Shown here one piece after another: positions 1 through 9,409 of a DNA stretch of 64,000 nt. The stretch covers positions 1-64,000 of the forward strand of contig NZ_JAMOIH010000013.1 of the NCBI RefSeq assembly GCF_024448955.1, read 5' to 3'. The notes beneath the pieces were generated by a model. That model worked only from the letters and a program-made list of their open reading frames with translations, did not search any database and was not told the origin of the DNA. Numbering within the stretch: the stretch's first letter is position 1; each line of letters begins with the position of its first letter. The translations under genes and the position numbers were made by a program. The DNA is from Stutzerimonas stutzeri (GTDB lineage: Bacteria > Pseudomonadota > Gammaproteobacteria > Pseudomonadales > Pseudomonadaceae).

Positions 1-431
1 ACGTCACGCTGATCGAGTTCGACAGCCAGTTGCGTGCCGACGCCGTGCTGCAGAAGAAGCTGCACAGCCTGGCTAATGTCACCGTGATCACCAGTGCGCT
101 GACCAGTGAAGTCATTGGCGACGGCCAGAAGGTCACCGGTTTGACCTACAAGGACCGCAACTCCAGCGAGTTTCACAACCTGGAACTGGAAGGCATCTTC
201 GTGCAGATCGGCCTGCTACCCAACTCCGACTGGCTGAAGGGCACCGTCGAACTGACTTCGCGCGGCGAGATCATCGTCGATGCGCGGGGCGAGACCTCGC
301 TGCCGGGCATCTTCGCGGCGGGCGACGTCACCACGGTGCCGTACAAGCAGATCGTCATCGCCGTCGGCGAAGGCGCCAAGGCCTCGCTGAGTGCGTTCGA
401 CCACCTGATCCGCAGTTCTGTCGAAGACTGA
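1..431 (+). CDS. ahpF: Alkyl hydroperoxide reductase subunit F, C-terminal part (5' end outside window)
   Basis: This is the last ~143 residues of AhpF, the FAD/NADH flavoprotein that recycles the peroxiredoxin AhpC in the cytoplasm. The frame is open from the first bases of the window. It carries the closing FAD-binding signature of thioredoxin-reductase-like flavoproteins ([16 protein letters not shown], about 30 residues before the stop) and the preceding [10 protein letters not shown] segment. The thioredoxin-like N-terminal domains and the redox CxxC lie upstream of the window. A strong terminator follows the stop, so this is the last gene of its transcript, presumably ahpCF. The C-terminal signature is specific to the AhpF/TrxB family. 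AhpF rather than TrxB is chosen from overall similarity to the AhpF C terminus. Confidence 0.9.
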   Translation, partial: VTLIEFDSQLRADAVLQKKLHSLANVTVITSALTSEVIGDGQKVTGLTYKDRNSSEFHNLELEGIFVQIGLLPNSDWLKGTVELTSRGEIIVDARGETSLPGIFAAGDVTTVPYKQIVIAVGEGAKASLSAFDHLIRSSVED

Positions 432-445
432 ACCTGACGGGCACG

Positions 446-483
446 AAAAAGGGGGAGCAGATTTCGGTCTGCTCCCCCTTTCG
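446..483. terminator. Bidirectional rho-independent terminator between ahpF and plsC
   Basis: A perfect 11-12 bp stem (AGGGGGAGCAGA / TCTGCTCCCCCT) has an A-run on the left and a T-run on the right. It can therefore end both the rightward ahpF transcript and the leftward plsC transcript, which converge here. Confidence 0.9.
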
Positions 484-498
484 TTGTGCTCTGGACTG

Positions 499-1251
499 CT
501 ATTTCTTTGCCGTCAGATCCCCATCCTCGAGCTGCCTGACATACGCATTGATCCAGTCTTCCGCGCGTTGATTGAGTTCGGCAACAGCGCGAGGGCCTTC
601 GCTTTCGGCATACATCGCTGGGCCGATAACCACTTGTATGGTGCCGGGTTTCTTGCCCCAACCACTCTTGGGCCAGAACATCCCAGCGTTATGTGCGATC
701 GGCAGGACTGGCAACCCGGCGTTGACGGCAAGCGCCGCACCGCTCCGGGAGAACTTACCCTGCTCGCCGACCGGTACGCGCGTGCCTTCCGGGAAAATCA
801 GCACCCAGGCGCCCTGCTCCAGCCGCTCATGGCCTTGCTTGGCCACCTGCCGCAGCGCGGCCTTGGGATTGTCGCGATCGATAGCGATGGGTTTGAGCAA
901 CATGATCGCCCAGCCAAAGAACGGCACCCGCAGCAACTCCCGCTTGAGCACCTGGGTCAGAGGCTCGAAGTAGGCCGACAGGAAGAATGTCTCCCAGGTG
1001 CTCTGGTGCTTGGCCAGAATCACGCAAGGGCGCGACGGGACGTTCTCCGCACCGTGCACCTCGTAGCGCAGGCCGACCAGCGTCTTGCCCAGCCACACGG
1101 CGCAGCGGCACCAGTTCTGTACCACGAAGCGGTAGCGCATGCGGAACGCCATGAACGGAGCGAAGACCAGGCAAACCAAGCACCAGGCGAATGCGGTGAA
1201 GGCCAGAAGGAAATAGAACAGCGCAATCCGTGCGGCAAACAGAAGCTTCAT
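499..1251 (-). CDS. plsC: 1-acyl-sn-glycerol-3-phosphate acyltransferase (PlsC family)
   Basis: Predicted inner-membrane lysophosphatidate acyltransferase, which makes phosphatidic acid in phospholipid synthesis. The ~250-residue length is normal. An N-terminal hydrophobic segment (about residues 1-35) precedes the acyltransferase block I, here AKHQSTWET, where the HX4D motif reads HX4E. Block III is FPEGTR (about residue 155). The start could be GTG at 1254 or ATG at 1251. ATG is chosen because it overlaps the gmhB stop in the usual way (TGATG). It is the last gene of a glyQ-glyS-gmhB-plsC transcript. Pseudomonas carries several plsC paralogues, so the exact acyl donor and acceptor are not fixed by sequence. 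Confidence 0.85.
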   Translation of the reverse strand: MKLLFAARIALFYFLLAFTAFAWCLVCLVFAPFMAFRMRYRFVVQNWCRCAVWLGKTLVGLRYEVHGAENVPSRPCVILAKHQSTWETFFLSAYFEPLTQVLKRELLRVPFFGWAIMLLKPIAIDRDNPKAALRQVAKQGHERLEQGAWVLIFPEGTRVPVGEQGKFSRSGAALAVNAGLPVLPIAHNAGMFWPKSGWGKKPGTIQVVIGPAMYAESEGPRAVAELNQRAEDWINAYVRQLEDGDLTAKK

Positions 1252-1790
1252 CACGATGCCCTCAGCAGGTGATCGGCAACCGCCGCGAGGTCATCGAATA
1301 CCTGGGTTCCGGGTGGCAGCGCGCCTTCCAGCGTACGCATGCCCTTGCCAGTCCTGACCAGGTAAGGCGCACCGCCCAGGAGCATACCGGCATGCAGGTC
1401 ACGATGGCTGTCGCCGACCACCGGTACATCTTTAAGATCGGGCAAATGAAAATGCTCGGCAATTTTATGGAACAGCCCCGGCAGGGGCTTACGGCAATCA
1501 CAGCCATCGTCCGGACCATGCGGGCAATGCATGATCAGGTCGATGCGTCCGCCCTGCTCCATCACCAGCTGCTGCATCTTGAAGTGCATATCGTCGAGCA
1601 TTGAGGCATCGAACATGCCTCGCGCCAGCCCGGACTGGTTGGTGGCGACCGCCACCGTCCAGCCCGCCTTGCACAGGCTGGCGATGGCCTGGAGAGAGCC
1701 TGGAATCGGAATCCATTCATCCAGGTTCTTCACATATGCATCGGAGTCCTCGTTGATGACGCCGTCGCGGTCGAGCACTATCAGTTTCAC
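1251..1790 (-). CDS. gmhB: D-glycero-beta-D-manno-heptose 1,7-bisphosphate 7-phosphatase
   Basis: HAD-superfamily phosphatase of ADP-heptose synthesis for the LPS inner core. The HAD motif I DRDGVINEDSDAY lies right at the N terminus (catalytic Asp nucleophile and Asp+2), motif II is ATNQSG, and the zinc-loop region CPHGPDDGCDC with its cysteines matches GmhB. A longer frame reaches a TTG at 1826 but overlaps glyS. The GTG at 1790, five bases after the glyS stop, gives the family's normal N terminus (VKLIVLDRDGV) and 179 residues. Tightly packed between glyS and plsC, as in other pseudomonads. Confidence 0.93.
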   Translation of the reverse strand: MKLIVLDRDGVINEDSDAYVKNLDEWIPIPGSLQAIASLCKAGWTVAVATNQSGLARGMFDASMLDDMHFKMQQLVMEQGGRIDLIMHCPHGPDDGCDCRKPLPGLFHKIAEHFHLPDLKDVPVVGDSHRDLHAGMLLGGAPYLVRTGKGMRTLEGALPPGTQVFDDLAAVADHLLRAS

Positions 1791-1794
1791 CGGC

Positions 1795-3849
1795 TTAGCC
1801 AAGTGCGGAAATATCGGCGACGCCAAGGAACAGTCCTCTCAACCGGGCAAGCAAGGCATAGCGGTTGGCACGTACCGAAGCGTCTTCGGCATTGACCAGT
1901 ACCGCCTCGAAGAAGGCATCCACCGGGCCGCGCAGATGCGCCAGACGCTCGAGCGCCTCGCGATACTGGCGCGCCGCTGCGAGCGGCTGCACGGCTTGTT
2001 CGGCTTGTTGCAACGCCGAATAAAGCGAGAACTCGGTGGCGTTGTCGAACCAGCGGGGCTCGACGGTTTCCGGCAGCTTCGCTTCGAACTTGCTCAGCAG
2101 GTTCGAGACACGCTTGTTGGCCGCTGCCAACGCTTCTGCTTCCGGTAGCGTGCGGAACGCCTGCACCGCCTGTACACGCTGATCGAAGTCCAGCGCGGAG
2201 CCTGGCTGCACGGCGCGTACCGACAGATAGGAAGCAACTTCGATGCCCTCATCCTCATAGCGTGCCCGCAGGCGATCGAAGATGAACTCCAGCACCTGAT
2301 CGGCCAACCCGTCGGCCTTGACCTGCTTGCCGAACTGGCCGATGGAGAAGCGCACGGCCTCTACCAAGTCGAGATCCAGTTGCTTCTCGATGAGGATGCG
2401 CAGAATACCCAGCGCCGCACGACGTAGCGCGTAGGGGTCTTTGCTGCCGGTAGGCAACATGCCGATGCCAAAGATGCCGACCAGCGTGTCCAGCTTGTCC
2501 GCCACCGCCAGAATCGCACCCGTACGGGTACTTGGTAGCTCGGCGCCGGCACCACGCGGCATGTACTGTTCGTTCAACGCCAGCGCCACGTCCTGCGGCT
2601 CGCCATCGTTGAGCGCGTAGTAGTAACCAGCAATGCCCTGCATTTCCGGGAACTCGCCGACCATTTCAGTGGCTAGATCGCACTTGCTCAAAAGGCCGGC
2701 ACGAGCGGCCCATTGCGGATTGCCGTCGGTGCGCTCGGCGATGAAAGCGGCGAGCTGCGATACCCGCACGGCCTTGTCGTAAACGGTGCCCAGCTGCGCC
2801 TGGAAGATCACGTTCTTCAGCCGTTCGTTGAAACTTTCCAGCTTCTGCTTCTTGTCCTGTTTGAAGAAGAATTCGGCGTCGGTCAGGCGCGGGCGCACCA
2901 CCTTCTCGTTACCGGCAACGATCTGCGCCGGGTCTTTCGATTCGATGTTGGCCACGGTGATGAAGCGCGGCAGAAGTTTGCCGTTTACATCCAGCAGGCA
3001 GAAGTACTTCTGGTTGTCCTGCATGGTGGTGATTAGCGCTTCTTGTGGGACTTCCAGGAAGCGTTCTTCGAAGGAGCACACCAGCGGAACCGGCCATTCG
3101 ACCAGCGCAGCGACCTCATCGAGCAGGGCCGGCGGCACGATGGCGGTGCCGTTCTGCTCGCTTGCCAGTTGCTCGACGCGCTTGGCGATCAGCTCGCGGC
3201 GCTCGGCGAAGTCGGCGATCACGCGGGCTGCGCGCAGGTCTTCCAAGTAACTGGTTGGCTTGGAAATGCGCACCTGACCCGGGCTGTGGAAACGGTGGCC
3301 GCGCGATTCGCGTCCAGCGCGCTGCGCGAGAATGGTGCAGTCGACGACCTGATCGCCCAGCAGCATCACCAGCCACTGAGTTGGACGAACGAATTCTTCC
3401 TTGCGCGCGGCCCAGCGCATGCGCTTGGGAATCGGCAGCTCATTCAGCGAGGTTTCGACTATGCCAGGCAACAGCTCGGCGGTCGGCTGGCCGGGTATCG
3501 AGCGGCTGTAACGGAGCTTCGGGCCGCTGCGGTCGATCTCCGCGAGATCCACACCGCACTTGCGGGCGAAGCCCAGCGCGGCCTGGGTCGGTTCGCCTTC
3601 AGCGTCGAAGGCGGCCTGTAGCGGAGGCCCGTCGAGGTTGATGCTGCGATCGGGCTGTTCGGTATCGAGCTGCTCGACCAGCACCGCAAGACGCCGCGGC
3701 GCAGCGAAGGCCTGTACACGGGCATGCTTGAGGCCGGCTTCCTTCAGACCCTTCTCGATACCGGCGCGGAAGGCGTCGGACAGCTTGCCCAGCGCCTTGG
3801 GCGGCAGCTCTTCGGTGCCGAGTTCGACCAGAAAATCCAGTGCGCTCAT
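1795..3849 (-). CDS. glyS: Glycine--tRNA ligase beta subunit
   Basis: Beta subunit (684 aa) of the heterotetrameric bacterial glycyl-tRNA synthetase. It recognises tRNA and contains an HD-like region and a C-terminal anticodon-binding DALR-type domain. The N terminus ([15 protein letters not shown]) and internal blocks such as LPKRM-like IPKRMRW and [14 protein letters not shown] are characteristic. The ATG at 3849 overlaps the glyQ stop by four bases (ATGA), indicating translational coupling and 1:1 synthesis with the alpha subunit. Length is normal and the reading frame is intact. Confidence 0.97.
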   Translation of the reverse strand: MSALDFLVELGTEELPPKALGKLSDAFRAGIEKGLKEAGLKHARVQAFAAPRRLAVLVEQLDTEQPDRSINLDGPPLQAAFDAEGEPTQAALGFARKCGVDLAEIDRSGPKLRYSRSIPGQPTAELLPGIVETSLNELPIPKRMRWAARKEEFVRPTQWLVMLLGDQVVDCTILAQRAGRESRGHRFHSPGQVRISKPTSYLEDLRAARVIADFAERRELIAKRVEQLASEQNGTAIVPPALLDEVAALVEWPVPLVCSFEERFLEVPQEALITTMQDNQKYFCLLDVNGKLLPRFITVANIESKDPAQIVAGNEKVVRPRLTDAEFFFKQDKKQKLESFNERLKNVIFQAQLGTVYDKAVRVSQLAAFIAERTDGNPQWAARAGLLSKCDLATEMVGEFPEMQGIAGYYYALNDGEPQDVALALNEQYMPRGAGAELPSTRTGAILAVADKLDTLVGIFGIGMLPTGSKDPYALRRAALGILRILIEKQLDLDLVEAVRFSIGQFGKQVKADGLADQVLEFIFDRLRARYEDEGIEVASYLSVRAVQPGSALDFDQRVQAVQAFRTLPEAEALAAANKRVSNLLSKFEAKLPETVEPRWFDNATEFSLYSALQQAEQAVQPLAAARQYREALERLAHLRGPVDAFFEAVLVNAEDASVRANRYALLARLRGLFLGVADISALG

Positions 3850-4793
3850 TCTGCTGCCTCCAGCTTGGCCAGTACTTCATCTCGCAGGTCAGGGGCCGCC
3901 ATGGGGAAGCCGAGTTTAGCGCGGGCCTGCAGGTAGCTCTGCGCTACCGAGCGGGCCAGTGCCCGTACGCGCAGGATGTACTGCTGACGCGCCGTCACCG
4001 AGATGGCCCGACGGGCATCCAGCAGGTTGAAGGTGTGCGACGCCTTCAACACCATTTCGTAGGTGGGCAGTGGCAGCTCCAGCTCGATCAACCGGTTGGC
4101 TTCCGACTCGTAGAAATCGAACAGTTCGAACAGCTTGTCGACGTTGGCATGCTCGAAGTTGTATGTGGACTGCTCCACCTCGTTCTGATGGAACACGTCG
4201 CCATAGGTGACGGTGCCGAACGGGCCATCGGTCCAGATCAGGTCGTAGACCGAATCGACGCCCTGCAGGTACATGGCCAGGCGCTCTAGGCCGTAGGTGA
4301 TCTCGCCGGTCACCGGGTAGCATTCGATGCCACCGACCTGCTGGAAGTAGGTGAACTGGGTGACTTCCATGCCGTTCAGCCATACTTCCCAGCCCAGGCC
4401 CCAGGCGCCGAGCGTCGGCGACTCCCAGTTGTCCTCGACGAAGCGCACGTCATGCACCGAGGTATCCACGCCGATGCGGCGCAGCGACTCCAGGTAGAGG
4501 TCCTGAATATTGTCCGGGTTGGGCTTTAGCACCACCTGAAACTGGTAGTAGTGCTGCAGGCGGTTGGGGTTCTCGCCATAACGGCCGTCGGCCGGGCGGC
4601 GTGAAGGCTGGACGTAGGCTGCATTCCAGGTCTCGGGACCGACTGCGCGCAGGAAAGTGGCGGTGTGGAAAGTACCGGCGCCCATTTCCATGTCATAGGG
4701 TTGCAGGACGACGCAACCCTGCTCTGCCCAGTAACTTTGCAGGGCGAGGATCAGGTCTTGGAAGGTGCGCACGGCAGGCGTAGGCTGGGTCAA
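3846..4793 (-). CDS. glyQ: Glycine--tRNA ligase alpha subunit
   Basis: Catalytic alpha subunit of glycyl-tRNA synthetase (class II fold). Highly conserved blocks are visible: [37 protein letters not shown] and the Y-E-N-P-N-R-like [15 protein letters not shown]. The open frame runs further upstream, but a TTG at 4793 preceded by AGGTGAAA gives exactly 315 residues and the canonical [11 protein letters not shown] start. I therefore choose this rare initiation codon. It is the first gene of glyQ-glyS-gmhB-plsC and is divergent from tag across about 140 bp, which should hold both promoters. Confidence 0.96.
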   Translation of the reverse strand: MTQPTPAVRTFQDLILALQSYWAEQGCVVLQPYDMEMGAGTFHTATFLRAVGPETWNAAYVQPSRRPADGRYGENPNRLQHYYQFQVVLKPNPDNIQDLYLESLRRIGVDTSVHDVRFVEDNWESPTLGAWGLGWEVWLNGMEVTQFTYFQQVGGIECYPVTGEITYGLERLAMYLQGVDSVYDLIWTDGPFGTVTYGDVFHQNEVEQSTYNFEHANVDKLFELFDFYESEANRLIELELPLPTYEMVLKASHTFNLLDARRAISVTARQQYILRVRALARSVAQSYLQARAKLGFPMAAPDLRDEVLAKLEAAE

Positions 4794-4932
4794 AATTTCA
4801 CCTGTGCTGGCTTCGACAGAAAGCCTCGGAGTATACCCGATAACCGTTCCAACCCGTGGTGGCGCTTGCCTTTGGGTTGGATGCAGTGGTGACCTCGGCA
4901 CTCTGCTCACGTCCCCTTTCGAGGACCGGAAA

Positions 4933-5499
4933 ATGCCGCGTTGCGCCTGGTGCACTGATGACCCGCTGTACATCGACTATCACGACAGCGAATGGGGCGT
5001 GCCGACGCGTGATCCCCAGGTTCTGTTCGAATTTCTGATCCTCGAAGCCTTCCAGGCTGGGCTGTCGTGGATCACCGTCTTGCGCAAGCGCGAGCGCTAT
5101 CGCCAGGTGCTGTTCGGGTTCGATCCGCAGCGGTTGGCGCAGATGAGCGACGCCGAAATCGACGAGCGTATGCTCGACGCGGGCATCATCCGCAACCGAC
5201 GCAAGCTCGAGGCTGCACGCAGCAATGCCCAGCGTTGGCTGGAGCTGGAGGACCCGGTTGGCTGGCTATGGTCGTTTGTCGGCAGCCAACCGAAGGTCAA
5301 CCGTTTCCGGTCGCACAGCGAGGTTCCGGCGGTGACCCCTGAAGCCGAGGCCATGAGCCGCGCGCTGAAGAAGGCCGGCTTCAGTTTCGTCGGCCCGACC
5401 ATCTGCTACGCCTACATGCAGGCCTGCGGCATGGTCATGGACCACACCATCGATTGCGAGCGCTACGCGATGCTTGCCGGCACCTCGGTCAGTGCCTAG
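4933..5499 (+). CDS. tag: DNA-3-methyladenine glycosylase I
   Basis: Cytoplasmic base-excision repair glycosylase that removes 3-methyladenine. At 188 residues it has the family's normal length. The Tag zinc site is visible: an N-terminal Cys (MPRCAW), the His in YHDSEWG, and the C-terminal pair HTIDC. The helix-hairpin-helix-like core ([25 protein letters not shown]) is conserved. The ATG at 4933 is preceded by a GAGGA ribosome-binding site. The open frame extends upstream into glyQ but without family similarity. Divergent from glyQ, as in other Pseudomonas. Confidence 0.95.
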   Translation: MPRCAWCTDDPLYIDYHDSEWGVPTRDPQVLFEFLILEAFQAGLSWITVLRKRERYRQVLFGFDPQRLAQMSDAEIDERMLDAGIIRNRRKLEAARSNAQRWLELEDPVGWLWSFVGSQPKVNRFRSHSEVPAVTPEAEAMSRALKKAGFSFVGPTICYAYMQACGMVMDHTIDCERYAMLAGTSVSA

Positions 5500-5559
5500 T
5501 ACGAGTAGCCGAACACTGGAAGCAGTTACACTAGCGGCTTTGATTTTCGGGAGAGATCC

Positions 5560-6447
5560 TTGGACAAGTTCAAAGGTGCGCTGGTGGTCGGTTTCCTGCG
5601 CCTGTTCGCCCTGCTGCCCTGGCGCGCGGTGCAAGGCGTGGGCGGTGCTATCGGCTGGTTGATGTGGAAATTGCCCAACCGTTCCCGCGAAGTCGCCCGG
5701 ATCAACCTGGCCAAGTGTTTTCCAGAACTGCCTGCCGCCGAACACGAAGCGCTGTTGGGACGAAGCCTGCAGCAGATCGGCAAGGCCTTCACCGAAAGCG
5801 CCTGCGCCTGGATCTGGCCGGCGGACAAGACGTTGCGTCTGGTCAGACAGGTCGAAGGACTCGAGGTGCTGGAACAGGCTCTGGCGTCCGGCAAGGGCGT
5901 CGTCGGCATCACTAGCCACTTGGGTAATTGGGAAGTGCTCAATCACTTCTATTGCGCGCAGTGCAAGCCGATCATTTTCTATCGTCCGCCGAAGCTCAAG
6001 GCGGTCGACGACCTGCTGCAACGCCAGCGGGTGCAGCTGGGCAACAAGGTCGCGCCCTCGACCCGTGAAGGCATCATCAGCGTGATCAAGGAAGTGCGCC
6101 GAGGCGGCGCTGTGGGTATTCCGGCGGATCCGGAGCCCAGTGAAGGCGCCGGCATATTTGTCCCCTTTCTCGGTACACAAGCGCTGACCAGCAAATTCGT
6201 ACCCGGCATGCTCACCGGCGGCAAGGCCATTGGTGTGTTCCTCCATGCGTTGCGTCTGGAGGACGGTTCGGGCTACAAGGTGATCATCGAAGCGGCACCG
6301 CCGGCCATGTACGACGAGGATATCGAGGTTGCGGTCGCGGCCATGAGCGACGTCATCGGGCGCTATGTGCGCACCTGGCCGAGCCAGTACATGTGGACCA
6401 TGAAGCGCTTCAAGAAGCGCCCGGCCGGCGAGCGTCGCTGGTACTGA
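5560..6447 (+). CDS. lpxL: Lipid A biosynthesis lauroyl acyltransferase (LpxL/HtrB family)
   Basis: Membrane-anchored late acyltransferase that transfers a secondary acyl chain from acyl-ACP to lipid A. It has 295 residues with an N-terminal hydrophobic anchor (about 8-35), the HX4E catalytic motif in SHLGNWEVL (about residue 123) and the conserved IPADPEPSEG block. The start is a TTG at 5560 with a good GGGAGA ribosome-binding site; no in-frame ATG fits as well. It follows tag by 60 bp. Pseudomonas has more than one HtrB paralogue, so whether it adds the 2- or 2'-position laurate (or hydroxylaurate precursor) is not visible. Confidence 0.88.
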   Translation: MDKFKGALVVGFLRLFALLPWRAVQGVGGAIGWLMWKLPNRSREVARINLAKCFPELPAAEHEALLGRSLQQIGKAFTESACAWIWPADKTLRLVRQVEGLEVLEQALASGKGVVGITSHLGNWEVLNHFYCAQCKPIIFYRPPKLKAVDDLLQRQRVQLGNKVAPSTREGIISVIKEVRRGGAVGIPADPEPSEGAGIFVPFLGTQALTSKFVPGMLTGGKAIGVFLHALRLEDGSGYKVIIEAAPPAMYDEDIEVAVAAMSDVIGRYVRTWPSQYMWTMKRFKKRPAGERRWY

Positions 6448-6475
6448 AAGCTAACGAAGACAACAGGAACGTCAG

Positions 6476-6742
6476 ATGGCCAACCAGCGACAGCATCCAC
6501 GCGCGCCCATGAAGTGCCGGATACGCATCACGCATGAGTCCTTCGGCGAGGTGTTCGCCCACACGCGCGACCTGTCCGATGGCGGCGTGTATGTCAAACA
6601 CCCTCAGCTGACCGAGCTTCGGCCCGGCATGATCGTCAGCGGTCAGGTACAGGATCTGCCGATCCCGGCACCTGTGCTGCAGATGGAAGTGATGCGTGTC
6701 GATGCCGAAGGTGTCGGCTTGCGCTTCGTGCAGGACAGCTGA
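6476..6742 (+). CDS. PilZ domain c-di-GMP-binding protein
   Basis: Small single-domain PilZ protein of 88 residues. The c-di-GMP-binding elements are present: the arginine motif RQHPR near the N terminus and DLSDGGVYV, corresponding to (D/N)xSxxG, about 27 residues later. No output domain is attached, so it probably acts by protein-protein contact. It starts 28 bp after the acyltransferase stop (ATG 6476, weak AGGAA site) and is likely cotranscribed. It is not PilZ itself, which sits elsewhere next to holB/tmk. Confidence 0.88.
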   Translation: MANQRQHPRAPMKCRIRITHESFGEVFAHTRDLSDGGVYVKHPQLTELRPGMIVSGQVQDLPIPAPVLQMEVMRVDAEGVGLRFVQDS

Positions 6743-6770
6743 GACCGAACCTGTCGCGCAATGGCTGGCA

Positions 6771-7088
6771 CTAGACGCCGGCCTGCCTGTCCAGTTTGCG
6801 CAGAAACACGCCCATCTCCTTTTCCGCCTGCTTATCGCCGTGTGCTTGCGCCGCGACCACGCCCTGCTCCCAGGCCCGACGCGCGCCGTCGCGGTCACCG
6901 CTGGTCTGCAACGCTTTGCCCAATAGTTTCCAGGCCGCGGAATACTTCGGATCCTGTTCGACGCAGCGCTGTAGATGCGTTGCAGCCTGCGCCGCATCGC
7001 CGGCATCCAGATAACCTTTGCCAAGGCCGAAGCGCAGCATGGGATTATCCATGCCCTTGGCCAGCATCTTTTCCAGTGATTCGAGCAT
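6771..7088 (-). CDS. TPR-repeat protein
   Basis: Cytoplasmic protein of 105 residues with about two tetratricopeptide repeats (MLRFGLGKGYLDAGDAAQAA and AAWKLLGKALQTSGDRDGA). No signal peptide or membrane helix is present. The frame extends to 7151, but the ATG at 7088 has a GGGGAGCG ribosome-binding site at ideal spacing and gives the N terminus I expect for this conserved Pseudomonas family (MLESLEKMLAKG). It converges with the PilZ gene. Function unknown; TPRs suggest a scaffold role. Confidence 0.8.
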   Translation of the reverse strand: MLESLEKMLAKGMDNPMLRFGLGKGYLDAGDAAQAATHLQRCVEQDPKYSAAWKLLGKALQTSGDRDGARRAWEQGVVAAQAHGDKQAEKEMGVFLRKLDRQAGV

Positions 7089-7138
7089 CTGCGCTCCCCT
7101 TCGATAAGCACGTGCGACAAGTTGGAGCTCAAGTCCGT

Positions 7139-7191
7139 AGGGCCGATTCATTCGGCCTGAGAGTAGGAAGGCCGAACAAGTTCGGCCCTAA
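7139..7191. repeat. Palindromic repeat pair, GGCCGAACAAGTTCGGCC family
   Basis: Two inverted motifs (GGCCGATTCATTCGGCC and GGCCGAACAAGTTCGGCC) about 15 bp apart. The same pair recurs twice near 18.2-18.4 kb. It resembles a REPIN-type doublet of short palindromes between genes. Confidence 0.7.
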
Positions 7192-7263
7192 GGCCGCCGC
7201 CCCAAAGAGTGCCTTGCCCGGTTACACACCAGCCGCCATTTTTCAATGATCCGAATCAGGACA

Positions 7264-8097
7264 TTAGCTTGCCTGAGTGACCGCGCTGAGAAATTCCTGA
7301 GTGCGCGTTTCCTGCGGATTGCCGAACAGCTCTTCCGGCGTGCCCTGCTCGTGGATCCGGCCTTCGTTGAAGAAGCATACGCGGTCGGCGAACTCACGGG
7401 CGAAGCCCATCTGGTGAGTGACCATCAGCATGGTCAGGCTATGCGCGTCGCCCAGTCGGCGGATGACATTGAGCACTTCGCCGCATAGCTCGGGGTCCAG
7501 CGCCGACGTCACCTCGTCGAACAGCATCACCTTTGGCCGCATGGCTAGCGCGCGGGCGATGGCAACCCGCTGCTGCTGGCCTCCGGACAGCTGCGACGGG
7601 TAATGGTCGAGCTTGTCTTCCAGCCCGACCATCGCCAGCAATTCCTCGGCGCGCTCGCGCGCTTCCTTTTTCGACAGCCCCAGCACCTGCACCGGCGCTT
7701 CCATCACGTTCTGCCGGGTGCTCATGTGCGGAAACAGATTGAAGCTCTGGAACACCATGCCCACCTTGCCGCGAACACGGCGCAGGTGACGGGCGTTGGC
7801 GCGAACCAGATCACCGTTGTTTCCGGGCATATGCGTCAGCGGCTCGTCATCGACCATGATTACGCCCTCGTCGATTTCCTCCAGCGTCATCAAGGCGCGC
7901 AACAGCGTGGATTTGCCAGACCCGCTGGGGCCGATGATGGCGACCTTTTCGCCGTTGCGCACGTCAAGATCGAGATGGTTGAGCACGGTCAGATCGCCGT
8001 AGCGCTTGGACACGTCGCGAAACTGCACCATGATTTCCGGCTCATTGGCCGCAGCGGTCGGGTTCGAGTTTTCGGTGGTGGGCATCACTGCGTTCAT
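7264..8097 (-). CDS. ehuA: Ectoine/hydroxyectoine ABC transporter ATP-binding protein EhuA
   Basis: ATPase of a polar amino-acid-type (PAAT family) importer, 277 residues. Walker A GPSGSGKST, Q-loop FQSFNLFPHM, signature LSGGQQQR, Walker B VMLFDEVTSALD and switch His VTHQMGF are all intact. The insert with a long loop before the Q-loop (LTHMPGNNGDLVRANARHL) and the EhuB neighbour support EhuA rather than GlnQ/HisP. ATG 8097 overlaps the ehuD stop (ATGA). The open frame extends to 8397 but would overlap ehuD. It is the last gene of ehuB-C-D-A. Substrate assignment rests mainly on EhuB and is inference. Confidence 0.82.
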   Translation of the reverse strand: MNAVMPTTENSNPTAAANEPEIMVQFRDVSKRYGDLTVLNHLDLDVRNGEKVAIIGPSGSGKSTLLRALMTLEEIDEGVIMVDDEPLTHMPGNNGDLVRANARHLRRVRGKVGMVFQSFNLFPHMSTRQNVMEAPVQVLGLSKKEARERAEELLAMVGLEDKLDHYPSQLSGGQQQRVAIARALAMRPKVMLFDEVTSALDPELCGEVLNVIRRLGDAHSLTMLMVTHQMGFAREFADRVCFFNEGRIHEQGTPEELFGNPQETRTQEFLSAVTQAS

Positions 8098-8753
8098 CGG
8101 GCGAGCTCCATACGGTTTTCCAGACGGCGCACGAACCAGGCGAGGCCGAGACTGAGAATGAGGAAAAACAGACCGACCATGGTGATCGGTTCCAGATAGC
8201 GGAAATGCTCGGAGCCGATGTTCTTGGCCCGCTGCATGATTTCCACCACGGTAATTGCGGACAGCACTGGCGTGTCCTTGAGCATCGAGATCAGGTAGTT
8301 GCCCAGCGCCGGCAGAATGGGCCGCAGGGCCTGCGGCAGGATGATTGTGCGGTAGGCGTTGAGCGGCTTCATGTTCAATGCCGTCACCGCTTCCCATTGC
8401 GCACGCGGCACAGCATCGAGCCCGGCACGGTAGACCTCTGCGGTGTAGCAGGCGTAGTGCAGCGCGATGCCGATGATGCCAGCCTGCAGCGCTGACAGAT
8501 TAAGGCCGTAGTTGGGCAGCACGAAGAACAGGAAATACACCTGAATCAGCAGCGGCGTGCTGCGGATGAATTCGATCAACCCGGTCACCGGCCAGGACAG
8601 CCAGCGATGCCGACTGCGTCGGCCCACGGCGAGGAACAGACCCAGAACGATGGCGATGGAGAAGCCCGCCAGGGTGATGCCGATGGTTTTCAGCGAGGCG
8701 TCGAGCAGCCTGGGCAGAATCTCCAGGGCGAATGCCCAATCGAAGAAACTCAT
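8094..8753 (-). CDS. ehuD: Ectoine/hydroxyectoine ABC transporter permease EhuD
   Basis: Inner-membrane permease of the HisM/GlnP family, 219 residues with about five membrane segments. The EAA loop facing the ATPase is visible (QWEAVTALNMKPLNAYRTI...LPQAL). The conserved IEFIRSTPLLIQVYFLFF segment is typical of PAAT permeases. ATG 8753 overlaps the ehuC stop by four bases and its own stop overlaps the ehuA start, so the three genes are translationally coupled. It pairs with EhuC as a heterodimer. Confidence 0.82.
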   Translation of the reverse strand: MSFFDWAFALEILPRLLDASLKTIGITLAGFSIAIVLGLFLAVGRRSRHRWLSWPVTGLIEFIRSTPLLIQVYFLFFVLPNYGLNLSALQAGIIGIALHYACYTAEVYRAGLDAVPRAQWEAVTALNMKPLNAYRTIILPQALRPILPALGNYLISMLKDTPVLSAITVVEIMQRAKNIGSEHFRYLEPITMVGLFFLILSLGLAWFVRRLENRMELAR

Positions 8754-9409
8754 GACAGCCCTCCCCGCACGCGTCCGCGCGCCAGGCGCCGTTCGAGCAT
8801 TCGCATGGAAAAGTTGATGAGCTGCGCAAGAACGAAATACATCACCAGTGCCAGGCCGAAGATTTCCAGCGTCATCAGCGTGGCCTGATCCAGCTGGCGC
8901 GCGCGAAATGCCAGATCCGACAGGGTGATCAACGAAACCAACGAGGTGTTCTTCAGCAGCTCGATCAGCAGGTTGGTGCCCGGCGGAATCGCCGCCAGCA
9001 GGGCCTGTGGCAGGATCACTCGGCGCAAGCGCTGCCAAGCGGTCATGTTCAGCGCCTGGCACGCCTCGTATTGCCCCTCATGCACCGAACGTATGGCGCC
9101 GCGCAGCACTTCCGCGCCATAGGCGCCAATGTTCAGACCGAGGCCGACGACTGCGACGCTGAAGGCGCTCATGGACAGATTGAACGGCGGCATCGGCAAC
9201 ACGAAATAAAGCCAGAACAGCTGGACCAGCAACGAGCTGCCGCGAAACACCTCGATGTAGGTGATCGCCAGCCATCGTAGCGGTGCGATTGGCGAGAGCC
9301 GGCCCAATGCGCCAACCAGCGCCGCGGCAATGGCCAGCAAGGCGCCCCAGAAGGTGACCTGTACGGTCACCCAGGCGCCTTGCAGCAGAAGGGGAAGTAA
9401 TTCATTCAT
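8750..9409 (-). CDS. ehuC: Ectoine/hydroxyectoine ABC transporter permease EhuC
   Basis: Second permease of the importer, also 219 residues and clearly paralogous to EhuD. It has an N-terminal membrane helix (LLLQGAWVTVQVTFWGALL), the IEVFRGSSLLVQLFWLYF block and the EAA loop (YEACQALNMTAWQRLRRVI). ATG 9409 follows a 245 bp gap from ehuB, the only sizeable gap in this operon. A transcript from the ehuB promoter would have to read through it. Confidence 0.82.
   Translation of the reverse strand: MNELLPLLLQGAWVTVQVTFWGALLAIAAALVGALGRLSPIAPLRWLAITYIEVFRGSSLLVQLFWLYFVLPMPPFNLSMSAFSVAVVGLGLNIGAYGAEVLRGAIRSVHEGQYEACQALNMTAWQRLRRVILPQALLAAIPPGTNLLIELLKNTSLVSLITLSDLAFRARQLDQATLMTLEIFGLALVMYFVLAQLINFSMRMLERRLARGRVRGGLS

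Noticed and set aside
484..1272. Long plus-strand open frame of 262 codons opposite plsC
   Set aside because: It is antisense to a clear PlsC gene, has the composition of a shadow frame in high-GC DNA, and shows no family motif.
5266..6246. 326-codon minus-strand frame opposite tag and the acyltransferase
   Set aside because: It crosses two well-supported genes on the other strand and has no recognisable domain or start signal.
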